In this document: piece after piece, positions 24,101 to 37,100 of the stretch
Layout of the letters: each line of letters opens with the position of its first letter
Position numbering within the stretch: position 1 is the stretch's first letter
Source of the DNA: Oscarella lobularis
Taxonomy: Eukaryota; Porifera; Homoscleromorpha; Homosclerophorida; Oscarellidae
Assembly: GCF_947507565.1 (NCBI RefSeq)
Contig: NC_089177.1
Coordinates: 1,426,001-1,490,000, forward strand
DNA: 64,000 bases
Direction: 5' to 3'
The notes under the pieces: generated by a model
Database searches by the model: none
Told to the model about the DNA's origin: nothing
Seen by the model: the letters and a program-made list of their open reading frames with translations, nothing else
Made by a program: the position numbers and the translations under genes

Positions 24101-24241
24101 CCAATACAACCAGTAGTTCTGATCTTCATCAAGGCTTGCACTGAAAGAATATTTCGCCGCAAGCGCATTATCTCGAGTCAGAGCACAATCGGAAAGCTTA
24201 AAGAAAAAAAAGCACGCGCAAAGAAGACGAGTGGCGGTCAT
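21143..24241 (-). CDS. DOMON plus copper type II monooxygenase-like protein, copy B (MOXD1/DBH family)
   Basis: Exon 1 is 24241-23954 (ATG, signal peptide, DOMON, donor gtacgc). Later exons run from about 23330 to 21143 with introns of 50-70 nt, such as gtaaat...tttcaag inside the first monooxygenase domain. Key sites read as follows. VDHLIIYEC stands where the family has HHMxxxxC, so the first CuH His is Asp. EIRYENP replaces EVHYHNP, so the third CuH His is Arg. LHAHATG keeps both CuM His. GEELCLAFISYYPDVAL replaces EEMC, so the CuM Met is Leu. The exon after VTVIGTLLHAHATG, the GDTLLTVCTYDTS block and the hydrophobic C-terminus are otherwise intact. The fold looks conserved but the chemistry is probably lost or changed. 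The donor after the DLE codons near 23190 may be GC-type. Confidence 0.8.
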
Positions 24242-24459
24242 GCCTAATGTACGCGGGTAAACAATACCAAGAATGCTTGGGTCCCGGACTGTGGGAGTTC
24301 TTGTGGAGTGAAGGTACGGCACTATAATAACCTTAATATACATATGTATGTACTCATAGGAATAGCTGAGCTCACGTATGGTATCCAAGAGCCTAAAAAA
24401 GTAAGGCAAACGAAGCGAGAGAGGTTAATTCCTCAACAACTTCGAAGACCGACGACGTT

Positions 24460-25400
24460 TTCAGTGACGCTAGATAATCTGGCAAGACTATTCCTTCCTT
24501 CCTTCCGCTTCTGCCGAAGAAGAATGGAATGTCAGAATTTAGCTACATCACATGTATCCGCATGCAGTTTCTCACCTCTAAATGATCTTCAAGAAGACGC
24601 ACCGCCTCTTTTTGTTCTGCCACTTCAAGTGGTGAACCGTCTCGCCTAGAGGATCAGCTCCTTTCGCCAGCAGTAGCTTCACGCAATCGGTTCTATTACA
24701 TCCAGCAGCCTACCCCACAACGGTGTTCGTCCCCAGTTGTCTTTCTTTTCAACAGAGACGCCCCAATCTAAATTCATTTTGACCATTTTGTCGCCGCCCT
24801 GCCAAGCAGCAGAATGGACGGCTGACCCAAACTATGCAATCCGGATTGGCACCGATTTCCAGAAGTTTTAGATATAAAGCTATGGGTTTCTGCGCTCTGA
24901 CAAACCACCAGAAAAGGCAATCTTTCCAAAATTGTAGTTCTGTTTCCTCCATTGCTTCCTCGGCAGCCCAAACGCCGCACTGTAACAGCACATCAGTAAA
25001 GTAAGAAATGGGCGACGCTCTATAGAAAACTATAACTTATTCTACGTTCTCAATGCACAAGGGGCTGACTTAATTGGATTTTCTCTGAATTTGACTGTCC
25101 ATAAAATTTTGTTGGTGAAAGTCCAACTGCTGCTACACGTTTCCTTTTCTCTTCGATTACGAGATACTCTGCAATGTCGTGACGTTCTAAAAGCACACTC
25201 CCTCCAGAACAGTGGAGAGCCCAAAATCGTCTTTCAAACTAATGATGTTTGTTCTGCAACTGATAGATAAGAACAGTTTAGTCATATCTTTGCGATCGTA
25301 AAGACATCTTCCGTCTAAAAAAACAAACTTGAAGAACACGTATGTTTTGCAATGGCTACGGTATATCAAAATAGTTAATCAACTGTTTCAGGCATTAGTA
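24460..25400 (-). pseudogene. Ankyrin gene pseudogene (duplicate of 9665-11140)
   Basis: Matches the ankyrin exons (TELQFWKDCLFWW, then LKLLEIGANPDCIVWV) but is broken. A 5-bp loss near 24823 shifts the frame after CIVWV. Further deletions fall near 24640 and 24707 and in the first exon, and the coiled-coil exon is mostly missing. It lies between MOXD-like copy B and the duplicated flank before the Kelch kinase. Confidence 0.8.
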
Positions 25401-25985
25401 GTACAATCAGTTTCAACTCGTGGCAACTACATGACGGGTACTGTATAGGATTGTCGGGGAAATTGACGGAAATAGCAGCAGCCACTTGCGCCTGTCTAGT
25501 GACGTACGATTTGGGACGCTTGGGGACTCGATCTACGGCTAGGTTTGAGTCGGGCACGTCAGGCCTCATGCAAGCGCCTCATATGATATATGTAACGTCC
25601 CGCGAGTCGCCTCGCCATTGTAGGGCCAGTACGACGGGTGCCGTTTGGGTGTCAACATGCACGAGAGTCTATCTAATTAGGACAAACCTAGGAACGATTC
25701 GATCGTTCGTGCGACATGATGCAGCTGACGATGGCGACTGGGACGATTGTCGCGAACTGGCCGTAGGTGTAGTAGAGGTGTAGAGCTCCCAAGTCGTCTC
25801 ACGTGACTCCTCAAACCAACGTGTTAACATAATTAACTTGACTATTAAAAATTACGAGATCCAATTTAATTAATAAGGAGGCTCCGAGATTTCCCGATAC
25901 GCATTCACCGTCTTGCAATATTATTAAAGTTTCAACTGCCAGTGACTAGCTCAGAACGTTTTTGAAGTTGGAGCCAAGGCAGAAG
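25401..25985. other. Duplicated ankyrin flank, copy 2, and Kelch kinase upstream region
   Basis: 25510-25830 matches 11440-11755 with many differences. 25830-25985 is AT-rich and carries no recognisable element. It may contain the Kelch kinase promoter and 5' UTR. Confidence 0.5.
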
Positions 25986-28900
25986 ATGATGTGGACGTCT
26001 AATTTTGACCTGAAGTGTGTAGTACAGCTAACGCTGCTCGTTAGTTTGGTTGCTACTGAAAACCAAAATCGTTGGAATAAATTGCTTTTGCAATCACAGT
26101 CGTCTCAGCGACAAGTACTGTACAGCACAACCGCGATTTTGACAGTATCCGTGCAAGAAGAAGATGAATCGATCGAATACAGCCGACAGCTTCTGACAAT
26201 CACCGGAGGATATGATGTGCGTAAAACCGATCAGTGGGAAAGGTGTTTGACTGCAACGAAGTCCATTGGAATTAACTTTTTTGACCCATCTGCTCAGTCG
26301 TGGCTTACCCTTCCTATCGAAACCGAAACAGAAACAAATTCTCCTACAAACCATTTCATTCAGACAGCGACGTCATTCCCAAAAGCAAAAGGAAAACCTG
26401 TTGTATTTCTTGGAAAATTTATAGGTGAAGGAAACACTGTGACAACGACGTGGCGTCTAGAAACCAGTTCCAACTCGAGCTTTAATGCATTGATCTTGCG
26501 AAAAGGCGCGAACTTCCCTTATCCTAATCGGTTTGGATACTCGGGAGTAGCCATAAAAAACAAGCTTCTAGTTTGGGGAGGACAGGCCCAGATTCCTGGC
26601 AACGTAGAAATTCCAGTCTTCAACGATCTGTTCTCTTACGACGTCGACAAAGATCAATGGTCGGAAATAAAGACTACAAACAAGAATCCATTTGCAAAGG
26701 CGTTTCACAGTGCCGTAGCCGTAGCTGATCGATACATGATCATACTAGGTGGCATTGATTATATGCTGGCGCAGTCCGACGACGGGCACGTGCTAGACGT
26801 CGACAAGAATGTTTGGCTTGAATTGCCGGATATGAATATTCAGATGCGAGAAGTCGTCGGACAATGGGGACTATTCGCCTATGATCAATTTTACGATTGG
26901 GTTCTATTAACGACAGAATACGACAATCGCCAATCGTATTACGACGCTCCCTTAGTAATAATTTATCGATTTTCACTCGAAAACGTCAGTGGAGGCAACT
27001 GGGTCAAACTTCCTATACCAAAGTTCGTGCTACCTGGACTTGGACTTCCAAAGCTGGAAGCTGTTTTCAACGATAATCCGCCGCCTGTTCTAACGGTTGA
27101 AGGAACAGCGATGGCTGTTTGTTACAGTCACCTTCCCAAATCAACGTCAAGCTTTGACAACACGCTTATGTTTATCACTGGCGATTCAAAGCAATATCAC
27201 TGGGAGTTGCTTCCAGCCGCGAACGACAACCCGGGCCCCCTTGCGGGGCACTCGCTCACGCTTGCAAGCAACCGCCGTAGAATGCGTCTCTACGTTTACG
27301 GAGGTTTTTCGCAGGTGTCGGAATCCGACTCGGAGGGAATCGTTGATGGCAGCGTGTGGCGTCTAGATTTAGATTCCTTCAAATCGAGCCGTGGTGTTTA
27401 CACGTGGGAAAAATATATGCCAGCAAACAATGCCTCTCGTGCTGACAGAATCCTTCTTCAGAATGATTTCAGCACTTTACGTACTCTGCAAGGGCACTCG
27501 TCTGTTGGCATCGAGGTCGGAAATTCGACGCAGAAGACAAGCTGTTTTCTCATCTACGGCGGCATCTATCAGAAGCAAACATCGAGCGATCTCGTCATCG
27601 TCTGTCCGGAATCGTTTTACAGTAAAGCGATTTCTAGGGAGGCTCGAATTCTAACGTGGCCACCGCATCGCGCCTACCACTCAGCCGTACTCATTGACCA
27701 GTCGACGACGATGATAATATTTGGAGGGATTCGGAAACAATCCATGATAACTTTCATGGATAGGTATTATAGCTATACGCCGACTAACGACATGTGGAGA
27801 ATTCAGTGGACCCAATCGCCGCCTCGAATCATCGACCATGAAATAGAGTGGACGTACTTAGGAAAGTTCGACGACGTAGCACCGCGATTTGGACACACAG
27901 CAGTTTTCGTGGATAGAAGTCGACAAAAACAAATTCTCATATTTGGAGGAAGCGACACGGAGAAGATTTTCGACGATCTCTGGCAGTTCACGCTGCCCTC
28001 GGGACCGTGGAAGCGAATTCATTACACGACAGACTTCGACTACAATAACCAACTGCGTCTACGTCATCACACGGCCGTCACAAGAAGTCGGCAAATGATG
28101 GTCTACGGTGGATGTCAAACGCATCCAGGACAACGAGACAACTACCAACCCATCCAACTTAATCTATGCGATAAGAGTCGCGTTTCGGATCGACTATTCT
28201 CGTACGATATGGTCACCCAAGCGTGGAAAATGCACTTGGCCCTCGACGCCGTACCCCGGTATCTCCACGGAATGGTTCTTCTAGACGACGACCGCATCGT
28301 CATCTACGGCGGCATCGACAACGAGACTAAAGTATCCGAAGACGTTTTCACTCTACACCCGGGTTGCAACATGGGAGAAGAGGGCGATTTCTTTACGAAC
28401 GGTTGCCGAGCGTGCGACGTCGGATACTATAGCTCAGAGAGCGGCCCAAGTTGCGATCGATGCAGCTTGTTCTTCAGCACGAACTCGAGCGGATCGACTA
28501 GCGCGGACGACTGCACGGTGTGCAGTGGAATATGTAGCTACGGGGGCAAGTGCACGGTGCTTCGACCGAACGTCGAATACGAGTGCAAATGCATCTTTCC
28601 CTTCTCGGGAAACACGTGCGGAAGCTTTTGGCCTCTGCTCGTCTTCGTCGCCTCGATTCTTGCTACCGTTGCAGTGGCGACGCTCATCTATAAAATTGTT
28701 CAATACGTTAAACGTGCGCGACGCGACGCGAAGGACTTGCGAGCGAAGGACGACGAAATCGTTCATCTTATCGACGGGTGGCGAATCGTCGACGACGAGG
28801 TGAAGTTCGAGGTGAAAATAGGCGAAGGTGGCTTTGGCGAGGTGTGGCTCGCCGAGTATCGGGAAATGGACGTGGCCGTGAAAATTCTCAACGAAAACGA

Positions 28901-29856
28901 GCAGCTTTTCGTCGCAAATTCACAGGAACAGTTTCAACAGGAAATTGACTTCATGAGGTAAGGGGAGGGGACCCCACCCTCGAAACCGCCGATTATTGAA
29001 TTCATTATTGTTAGGCACTTACGTCATCCCAACATCGTTCTCTTTCTCGGTGCCGGAACCTTTCAAACGGATAGGGAATCTCCGTCCGTTCGAATTGGTA
29101 ATCTGTTTCTGGTTACGGAGTACGTAAAGAGGGGGTCCCTTCACGGGGTTCTCATGGACTCTTCCATTTCGCTCACTGTTGAACAGCAACTCGGCTTCTG
29201 CTTGGATTCGGCAAAGGGAATGCAATTCCTCCACGAACTGAATCCGCCTCGCATTCATCGCGATCTAAAAGCGGCCAACTTGCTCGTCAGCCAAAATTGG
29301 GCAGTGAAGGTGAGCGACTTTGGCACGGCGAGACGACTATTGAAATCGGGCGTCGACGGCACCGTCGATGACGTGGAAGAGGAGAGAACGCTCGATTCGC
29401 ATGGGGAAGATTGGGGGCCCGACGACGAACGAATTCCCTTGCTCTTCACTCGTTACAAGAAGATGACGTTTCGCCTCGGGACGAGTCTTTGGAAGGCGCC
29501 CGAGTTGCTGAAGCAAGACGCATACGGGGCGTCGGTTGACGTCTACAGGTTCGCTTCGAATAATTATTTCGTCTATCACGTGACTTATTTATTTATTCAT
29601 TTATTCTAGTTTTGGCATTGTAATTTGGGAAATATTTTCTCGGGAGATGCCGTACGAAGATCGAGTGATAAATTTTTTGGACGAACTGGTCAATATGATA
29701 TGCGAGCAAGGAGTGAGACCCAAGCTGCCGAACTGTCCTTCAGACGTCATTTTACTGATGAAGAGCTGCTGGCAGACGATACCGTCTGCCCGTCCAACTT
29801 TTCGAGCAGTCGTGAGGACTCTAGAAGATATCAAAAACAGACTCTTTACAGATTAG
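25986..29856 (+). CDS. Kelch-repeat transmembrane receptor kinase (TKL-type)
   Basis: Three exons: 25986-28957, 29015-29548 and 29610-29856, with GT-AG introns of 57 and 61 nt that keep frame. I place the start at the ATG pair at 25986, which gives a signal peptide (VVQLTLLVSLVAT); the longer frame opens at a non-ATG codon. The ectodomain carries repeated Kelch blades (for example GYSGVAIKNKLLVWGG, SAVAVADRYMIILGG, FGHTAVF...ILIFGGSD, MVLLDDDRIVIYGG). A GCC2/GCC3-like Cys module (CDVGYYSSESGPSCDRC) and one EGF-like module follow. The TM is WPLLVFVASILATVAVATLI. The kinase has GEGGFGEVW, VAVKIL, HRDLKAANLL, SDFGTARR and a long acidic activation-segment insert before KAPELL. HRDLKxxN points to TKL Ser/Thr rather than a true tyrosine kinase. 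All catalytic residues are present. Confidence 0.88.
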
Positions 29857-30037
29857 TGAGAAGACGTTGACTGCTGCAACGAAAGTTTAATTAAAAGTTC
29901 TATTGCAATACTTAGGCTGCAATAGAGTGAATATCGCATAGCATGTCTACAACAAAACGAAAGACTTTCCCATCCAAAGAAGATTCCGAATACGGTTTCA
30001 AAGCGACAAGGCTAAATCAATTTGAAATATGAATTAA
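29857..30037. other. Convergent 3' intergenic region
   Basis: Short AT-rich space between the stop codons of the Kelch kinase (+) and the secreted Cys-rich gene (-). It probably holds both 3' UTRs. No other signal was seen. Confidence 0.5.
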
Positions 30038-30865
30038 TTAATGAAAAAAACAATAGTTTGCATACCAGAGATCAAAAACGTCTGCACAGATATCCTTCGT
30101 AACGTAGCCTCGTAAACGATCATCACCGGCTTTGACGTACGACGGAAAGGTGCAGATCATTCGAAACAGAGCGTCGACACACGCTTGGTTAGCGTAAACG
30201 AACATTTGTCGTACGAAAAAGGCGAATTCGCGATAGCGACCTTCGACGTAATTGGCAATCCATTCCGGCGTCACCAGTTCGCGAGTGGCGTTCGAGCACA
30301 GTGGCATGTGAACACTTCTACCTTGTGTCAGCGAAAAGGCTTTCGTTGAGATTTCCGAAGGATAATTCGTCAACGTGCACAGATTTGCTGCAAGGACAGC
30401 TAAAGTAGACAAAGGCAGGCACTGATAGAATGCCACACAAGACTACAAAATAAATGCATAATCTTAATACAAGTCATAAATAATAGTTTCTATAACCTGC
30501 ATCACTGTATGCGAAAGATCATCGCCGTACGATAGAGTGAGTGCGTTCGCGTCACAAGAAAATGAAGCGATGATGCCGCAAATGCCTTCGCTGAAGGAGT
30601 CGAAGCATCGCTCGTAGCCGAATGACGTCATAGATTTGGCAAACGACAGCCTTTCCATCAGACGCGATGCATTGATTCGTAGACAACTGGGAATGCGAAC
30701 GGGCTCGCTCCACTTGCACATGCTCAATGATAGAGATTCGCAACGACTCGTCGGACCCAAATCGTAGGAATTTTCAGTGTATGGTTCATAGTTCGATCCG
30801 ATCTTCACTGAAAAAGATCGGGTAGCTGGAAAGACGAAGAGAAGAAGGTAAAGAGCCTTCATCAT
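30038..30865 (-). CDS. Secreted cysteine-rich protein, two exons
   Basis: Exon 1 (30865-30497) begins MMKALYLLLFVFPATRS, a clear signal peptide. After the intron (gttata to ttttgtag), exon 2 (30442-30038) starts SCVAFYQCLPL and stops with TAA. It encodes about 257 residues with many cysteines in two similar halves (CESLSLSMCKW...C...C...C and CTLTNYP...C...ACVDALFRMICTFPSY). The CxxxLxxxxCxFPSY spacing weakly recalls Frizzled-like cysteine-rich domains, but I do not claim membership. No TM. Function unknown. Confidence 0.6.
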
Positions 30866-30879
30866 TTGTGCGTCGTAAA

Positions 30880-31151
30880 ATGCCCGAGACTCTAGCGGAC
30901 GGAATCAAAGAAAACGAAAGTCGATTGCTGGAGGCCACTCCCCAAACCGCTTCGACGGGGAACCCCGCAGGAGAACCGCTTACCGTACTACGCCAACAAT
31001 AAGGACTTGCTCATTGAAGAGTTGAAGAATTTTGCCCTTTTCAACGCACGCTCAGCCTGCAGCCGCCTAAATGGAGTAGCATGACTGGAGCAAAACGCTT
31101 TCTGCTTCACTTCAAAACGCAAAAGATTTAATTGAAGAGAATACAAAAACC
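30880..31151 (+). other. Short divergent open frames between secreted gene and VPS13 end
   Basis: An ATG at 30880 opens a 40-codon frame (MPETLADGIKENESRLLEAT...) on the + strand. An overlapping frame continues as NNKDLLIEELKNFALFNARS to about 31083. Together they look like one short coding tract broken by a shift, perhaps a remnant or an unrecognised small exon pair. No homology recognised. Confidence 0.25.
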
Positions 31152-34100
31152 TTAGAAACCGCTGGGCACAAAAAGTTTAATGGCTTTGTACGTCTTCGCA
31201 ATAGCGTACTATATAGAAAATAAATCAGCGGTTGCACATCCATTCGCGAAAGGGCTTACGTTACGAACACCCTCGTTTGGCACTGGGTACTCCTTTCTTG
31301 TCTGGCCTTCTGGCTTACCAAACAATGATTTCTTGATCACCTTGAATAAAGAGAACTTACTACACCCAATGTTCGGAAAAGTCAAAGAGGCTACAAGTTA
31401 CCTTGAGCTGTATTATCAGAGTCCCCTTGGCTGTTGCAAAGATTTTCTCTATTTCTGCAAGTGGAGTAAAAAAGATTGACTTCTGTTTGCCACCTTGAAG
31501 AAAGCTTTCTTCGGAAAATATCAAGTGTCTAGTTAGAGTAAAACAGTCACTTGCAGAGAAACATCTCCCTCCCATGCACCACCCCCACCTATTGGTAAGA
31601 AGAAGAACAGTTTTCGGTTTAGTGAAAACGTGAGCAAAGTAGATGTCTGAAGCGAAATCTCCTCCATCAACGACCTTTAGTAAATTATTCAATGATCTAG
31701 TATATAGTCAGAATACGAGAATTGATCTCACTTGAAGAATATCATTTCCTGTAGCAGAATGCGTACAGTAAGGACGAATGATCTAAAGAACAAAACGAAA
31801 GACGTTTTAATGAAAACGCATCATCGACGCGTCTGACCTTGTCCTGATTAATAAATCGTGCAGGACGTTGAAAACAAACCACTTTTTCTAAATCAGCTGT
31901 CCTATTGTTAGAAGAGAGAGAAGATGTAGAAAAGTGCTAATTCAATTGCTACTGCCAGAGAGTACTTGCTTATTCCTTGAAAGGTACTCGTCGCAAAGTC
32001 GACGACGCCGCCAACAGGGCGAGCCACGACGCCTAGCAATCCCTTGCCGACGCCTTTGAAAAACCCTTCCACTCCTTCACTTTGGGCACCTGCTCAAAAA
32101 TGCTGAAATTAATATTACCAAGGGGCATTGGGCGGACAATGCCTTGAACGGGCTTAGTCACAATGCCGGTAATGCCACCAACAAATCCCTAAGAACAAAA
32201 TCATTTACTATACCAATGAATAGCTACTACATTCTTAACGATCACCTTCAGAAAACCTCGAGCTCCCTTTGCAACGCCTTCCTTGACGTCTTTGGGCTTC
32301 TTCGCCTGCGCCCTTTCCTTTATCACTTCGTCGTCGAGACTGAGAGTAGCCAGGCCTTTTCCAAGAGTACCTGTCACACGTGATACGGCACCAAAAACGC
32401 CGCCTAAAGCAAAAGAAAGCGGCGGTGAGACAAAAAGTACAGGAAAGGATTCATCTGTGTATGCGATATACCAACGGTGTGGCTCACAAGACTCTGGAAA
32501 CCGTAGGCAACTCCTACAGCAAACTGACGAGGTCCTTGAATAGCTCCCTGTGCACAGAAGTTGAGGGTGTGCAAAAGTCGGAAAAAATTCTCAATTGTAC
32601 CTGGTACGGTTCGTAAAACAAGTCAAACACGCCATCTTTGATGTCGGTCACTAGTCCAAATGGATTTCCAATGACGTCCAAGCCAAGTATGAGCGCGTAT
32701 GTTTGTTTGATAGCCTACGCACAAAACGATTCAGAGGTAAACACGTACAGCGATTTAGGCCCATGGCTTTACTTGAGTCGTATAGTGCTTCCGAATTCCG
32801 TGTATCAGTTGCTGCTTGGTCCGCGACTGACCAGTCAACTCAAAATAAGCCAATCTTCACGAGAAAGCCGTGGTCATAGCTACCGCACGCATACCGTATT
32901 TACCTCAGTTCTACGTCTTCGACATCGGTGAGTGCTATCCCAATAGATTTGAGAAGAAATTTGACAAAATCGACTGGTAGTCTGATCTGACGGCTCTCCT
33001 CCGCTTTCATCCCAGAAGAATCAATAGAAAAACTCACGTGAATCTAGAACAAAAGATGGAGAGAACGGACAAAAAAACAAATCAATACCTTGACCGGAGA
33101 GAGATGAAGGAAACCGATATAAATACGTCGGTCTTGACTAATAGCCTGCAGAAAATGAATCGATCAACCTAGAGCAGCGACTCAACTTCCCTAACGAACC
33201 TTCAATTTTAATGTTTCCGGAATGCTTCTCGATACTATTTCAAGATCCTTCTGAAAACGCGTAGTCTAAGGCGAATGCAGGTTAGGTAAAAATTGTACAC
33301 ATGCACGCATGTCGTACGTGTAGTTGGCCTGATTTTCTGTCCCCACGTTCGGGCGTAAAGAGATCTATAAGAGAGCCAATGAAGCCCATGTCGACGCGGA
33401 CGGCCATTTCCTGGACCAAAACCATTAGGTACCTAAAGGTGCGAATTCTTAAAAGAAGAAACGATCCAATAAGGCTAAAGACTACTACTGTACTTGATCT
33501 GGCGCGCATTTGACGCTTCCGTTCTGCTGAAGACCATGCTCGCTTCAACAAAAGGCTTTGGAGCTAACAGGGGAATCATTATTGGGTTAGGATGAGACTG
33601 AGTTCTAGGTTTACCTGCTACTGATCTTGGAGGAGGAACAGGATTGAATACAACAGGAAAAACTTTCTGATTCATCTGATTGTCAATCTGGAAGATAATT
33701 TTTGATACACTTTCTCTTCCTCTCTCACATAAATCTCTTACCTGTATTCGATTTATGATTCCGTGCAGGAAGACGTGGTGAGGCGATAGACTACACTGAA
33801 ACGAGATTCCGTCGTATTGAGTCCTTTTCAGCGACCCAGCTTTAGGTTTGATCAATTTGAGGTCACTAGGATTGCTGAAATCAACCTAAAGAGAAATGCA
33901 GCCTAATGTGCGACCAACTGCAACGAAGAAGCCTTACCGCGAGACCCAAGCCTCCGGCTTTCGATGGATCGTTGTAGACAGCCTCGAGCTTCAGACACAG
34001 TTCGCCGCTTTCTTTTTGAAAATGCTTTTTCTTCTCAGGCTTGAATTCCCACGTAACATTGGAGCTAGATGCAAGCCGAATTACAAAACCTGCATTTTCT

Positions 34101-37100
34101 TACTCCAAAACGAGGTGACGTACCTGGTAATGCCAACATAAGCCACGGTTTTTGATTGCCAATCATCGACCAATGACAATCCAACGCTGGGTAACGACAC
34201 GTTCAATTCAAAGTCGGGCTGCTCAATGTGGTCAGTCTAAATAGCACACCAATTAGGTAACAGTTATTCCGACCGAGTTAACCCTACTTCAGTGGCCTTG
34301 AACACTTCCGATTTATTGTCGGTAAAAAGATATACCCGTTGAAGCCCGTCTAGAAAGGAAGCGCAGTAGACAGTGTTATCATCGCGCTTTGAAAACGACA
34401 TTTTTCCTCTCGAATCCTGTACCCACAAAGAAGATGATTGCTGAAGAACTATGCCGAAGTGGAGAAATCCTTACCTGTTTTAGATCATTGCAAAATAGAC
34501 GCTCTGAAAATGAATGAAATTTCCAGCAGAAAACGCGCTTTCCGTTCGGATTCGACCAAGTAAACATTTGACTGGTCCCGCTGTTGACGCAGACGCCGGC
34601 GCTTTCTTCGTCTCTGAGCGCCAATATTCGGCCGGAATACGACGTGACATGCACGATCTAACCTTTGAAATACGGTCACGGGGATGTCTTCCTGCAGGCG
34701 ATTTTCAAGGCGCACAGGAGACGAGCCGACAAAGTAAGGCATGAAAGTGATGATTGATGACGAATCGGAGATTTCCACTTGAACGTGAACTCCTCGAACC
34801 TGTAGAAAGAAAAGCTTTAGCGGAAAAAAAAACATGCACAGAATAGACCCACAGTTCCTTCTAATTTCAATAGAGTTGATTGAGCTTTGTTGAAGGCGAA
34901 CTTGCAAGATTCCGGCTCGCTCTCTGACCCGAGTTTCAAAGACATTAGACCCGACCTGCCCTTGGTCCAATAAGGTATCCACTAAAACGGCGAAGGATCG
35001 GTAAATATAAGTTGCAAGCTCTTTTAGACAAACTTCTCCAGCCTCAACGTTCTCTGTTTTGCCATCTTCGTACAAAATGACTTTTTCCTGAACAGACGCT
35101 TATATATAACTTTATACAGTAGGCGAAATCTCACGTTTGTTTTGTTGACTACAATCTGGTACGGCAAGAATGCGACGATTCGACTCAATCCGAAGCGTGT
35201 CAATCTCACTTGAAGTCCGATCTGAATCACACAATTTCCCTAACTGACCCTTAATTCGAATTGAAATAATCACCTCATAAATTTGATCGCCTTTCTTGCA
35301 CTTGATATTGCCTCCGCTTCCCGCTGCATCAATGGAAAACAATTTTGACCATTCGGATTCACACACTTTAAGACGAATCTGATAAAAGGTAAGGAAGCAG
35401 ATTTTCGTAGAAGGTAATAAACGATTTCTCTCTTTCTCGCCTTCTGCTTGGAGCCTGGTTTCGGAAAGCCAAATAAAAGAGCATCGTTAGTTGATTTTTG
35501 AGTCATACTGTACGATGCACCATTAGCCTAGAAACAGATTCATAAATAGACATTTCTAAACAGTCGGCGACATGTTACGCGACACTCATGCATGCAGGGA
35601 ACTCTACGCCTTACAGATATGTATGTCATCTGCATTCATGCATGCACTAAAGTTCTGAGGTATACAATACACCGTCGATTGAATTCAAATAAGCGGGCTG
35701 CATCAACTTACCATGTACTGAAGAATCGATCTCGTCTTATTCACTATCCAATAGGGTGCGTAGATGTAGGCCTCTACTGACTTCGTAACCAACAATCGAA
35801 TACCAAACATCTAGTATATAAACTCAAAATAGACTGTATACATATTAAATTTAATCTCAGCTACTTTACCATTGACATCGGTTTTTCCTCTGACGATTTT
35901 GAAGTCAACTGCAAATGAATCAGGTCAGACTTATTGTTGGGATTGAGCGTAGCGTCTCCTCTCCACTCGAATCCCAAATCGTCATTTATCACGAAGACCA
36001 AGGTAAAGCCTCTCTCTGCGTCAACTCGAAGTGAATTGTAGTGCTCCTTTTCGCCGCCAGTTAACATGAAATCGGCTTGCACGCCCTTATTTATAGAAAT
36101 TCATTAACAAAATCCGTCTAACAACTGTTACCACCTCAGCGCGAACTAGTAGCTCTCGAGGAAGACAATTGTGCAGCACTAAAGGCACGTAAAGGTTCAT
36201 AGTATGATGAGGCACTTCCCGCGGAATCTTGCTGAAATTGATAAACGTTTCAGGTTCTGTGACCAACTAAAAGAACGTCGTGCAGCAGCACAAGTAAAGA
36301 GTCTGCACGTGAACTTACACGAGTTACATATTCGGGAATATTGTCGGAACTCGAACTACAAACAACGCAACGTCGCCTCCACGGAGAAGCCGAAGTCTCA
36401 CTTTTCCAGCTGAATTTCTCGCTGCACCGATACCTTGGAAGTCGAGTACCATAAAACGAGTCTTCATCGAACGGTGCGACTTACCCAAAACCCGTTGGAG
36501 TGATTGAAAAACTGCTCGTGGACGCATCAAAGAGAGGCACGTAGTACCATTCCGAACAACCTAGTTGAATAGCCGGCTCGTTCGAACCATTGACGTATAC
36601 ATCAACATCAAGGAGCAGGTTGTTTTGAATCTAATCAGACGAGACGGGAGCTAGCAGTGCAAAGAAACAAAGAAACAAACACTATATACCAAACCTTAAG
36701 AGCGGACCGGATTCTGATTATTTTTTGCGTTTCTACTAGTTCAATTTCGCACACCAGAGCGACACGCTGAAAAGAAAACATCACCAACACTATAAGCTAT
36801 TCTAAAGGATAAGGTTTGTGCCTCAGGCGCAGAGAGAATGTACAGCAGCTGGCCAGTCTTAGACACAGGTACATCCGAGAGTTCCGCAAAGGGTTCGATC
36901 TGCAAATACAGTATGAACAATACTAGAAGCGACTCATGGTCTTCCACACACCTTGATGCTAATGAAATGATCCTTTTTCACATAGAGACTCTCGCAATCG
37001 GCGTCAAACGTCTTGCTGAGAACTTCAACGTCGCCTCGCGTGTCGCATTCGTAGTAGAGAGGACACGAAGTGCCGTCTTCCATGTCCAAACCACGCTCAC

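Noticed and set aside
25962-25985. Eight extra N-terminal residues for the Kelch kinase
   Set aside because: That longer frame starts with TTG. The ATG at 25986 gives a normal signal peptide.
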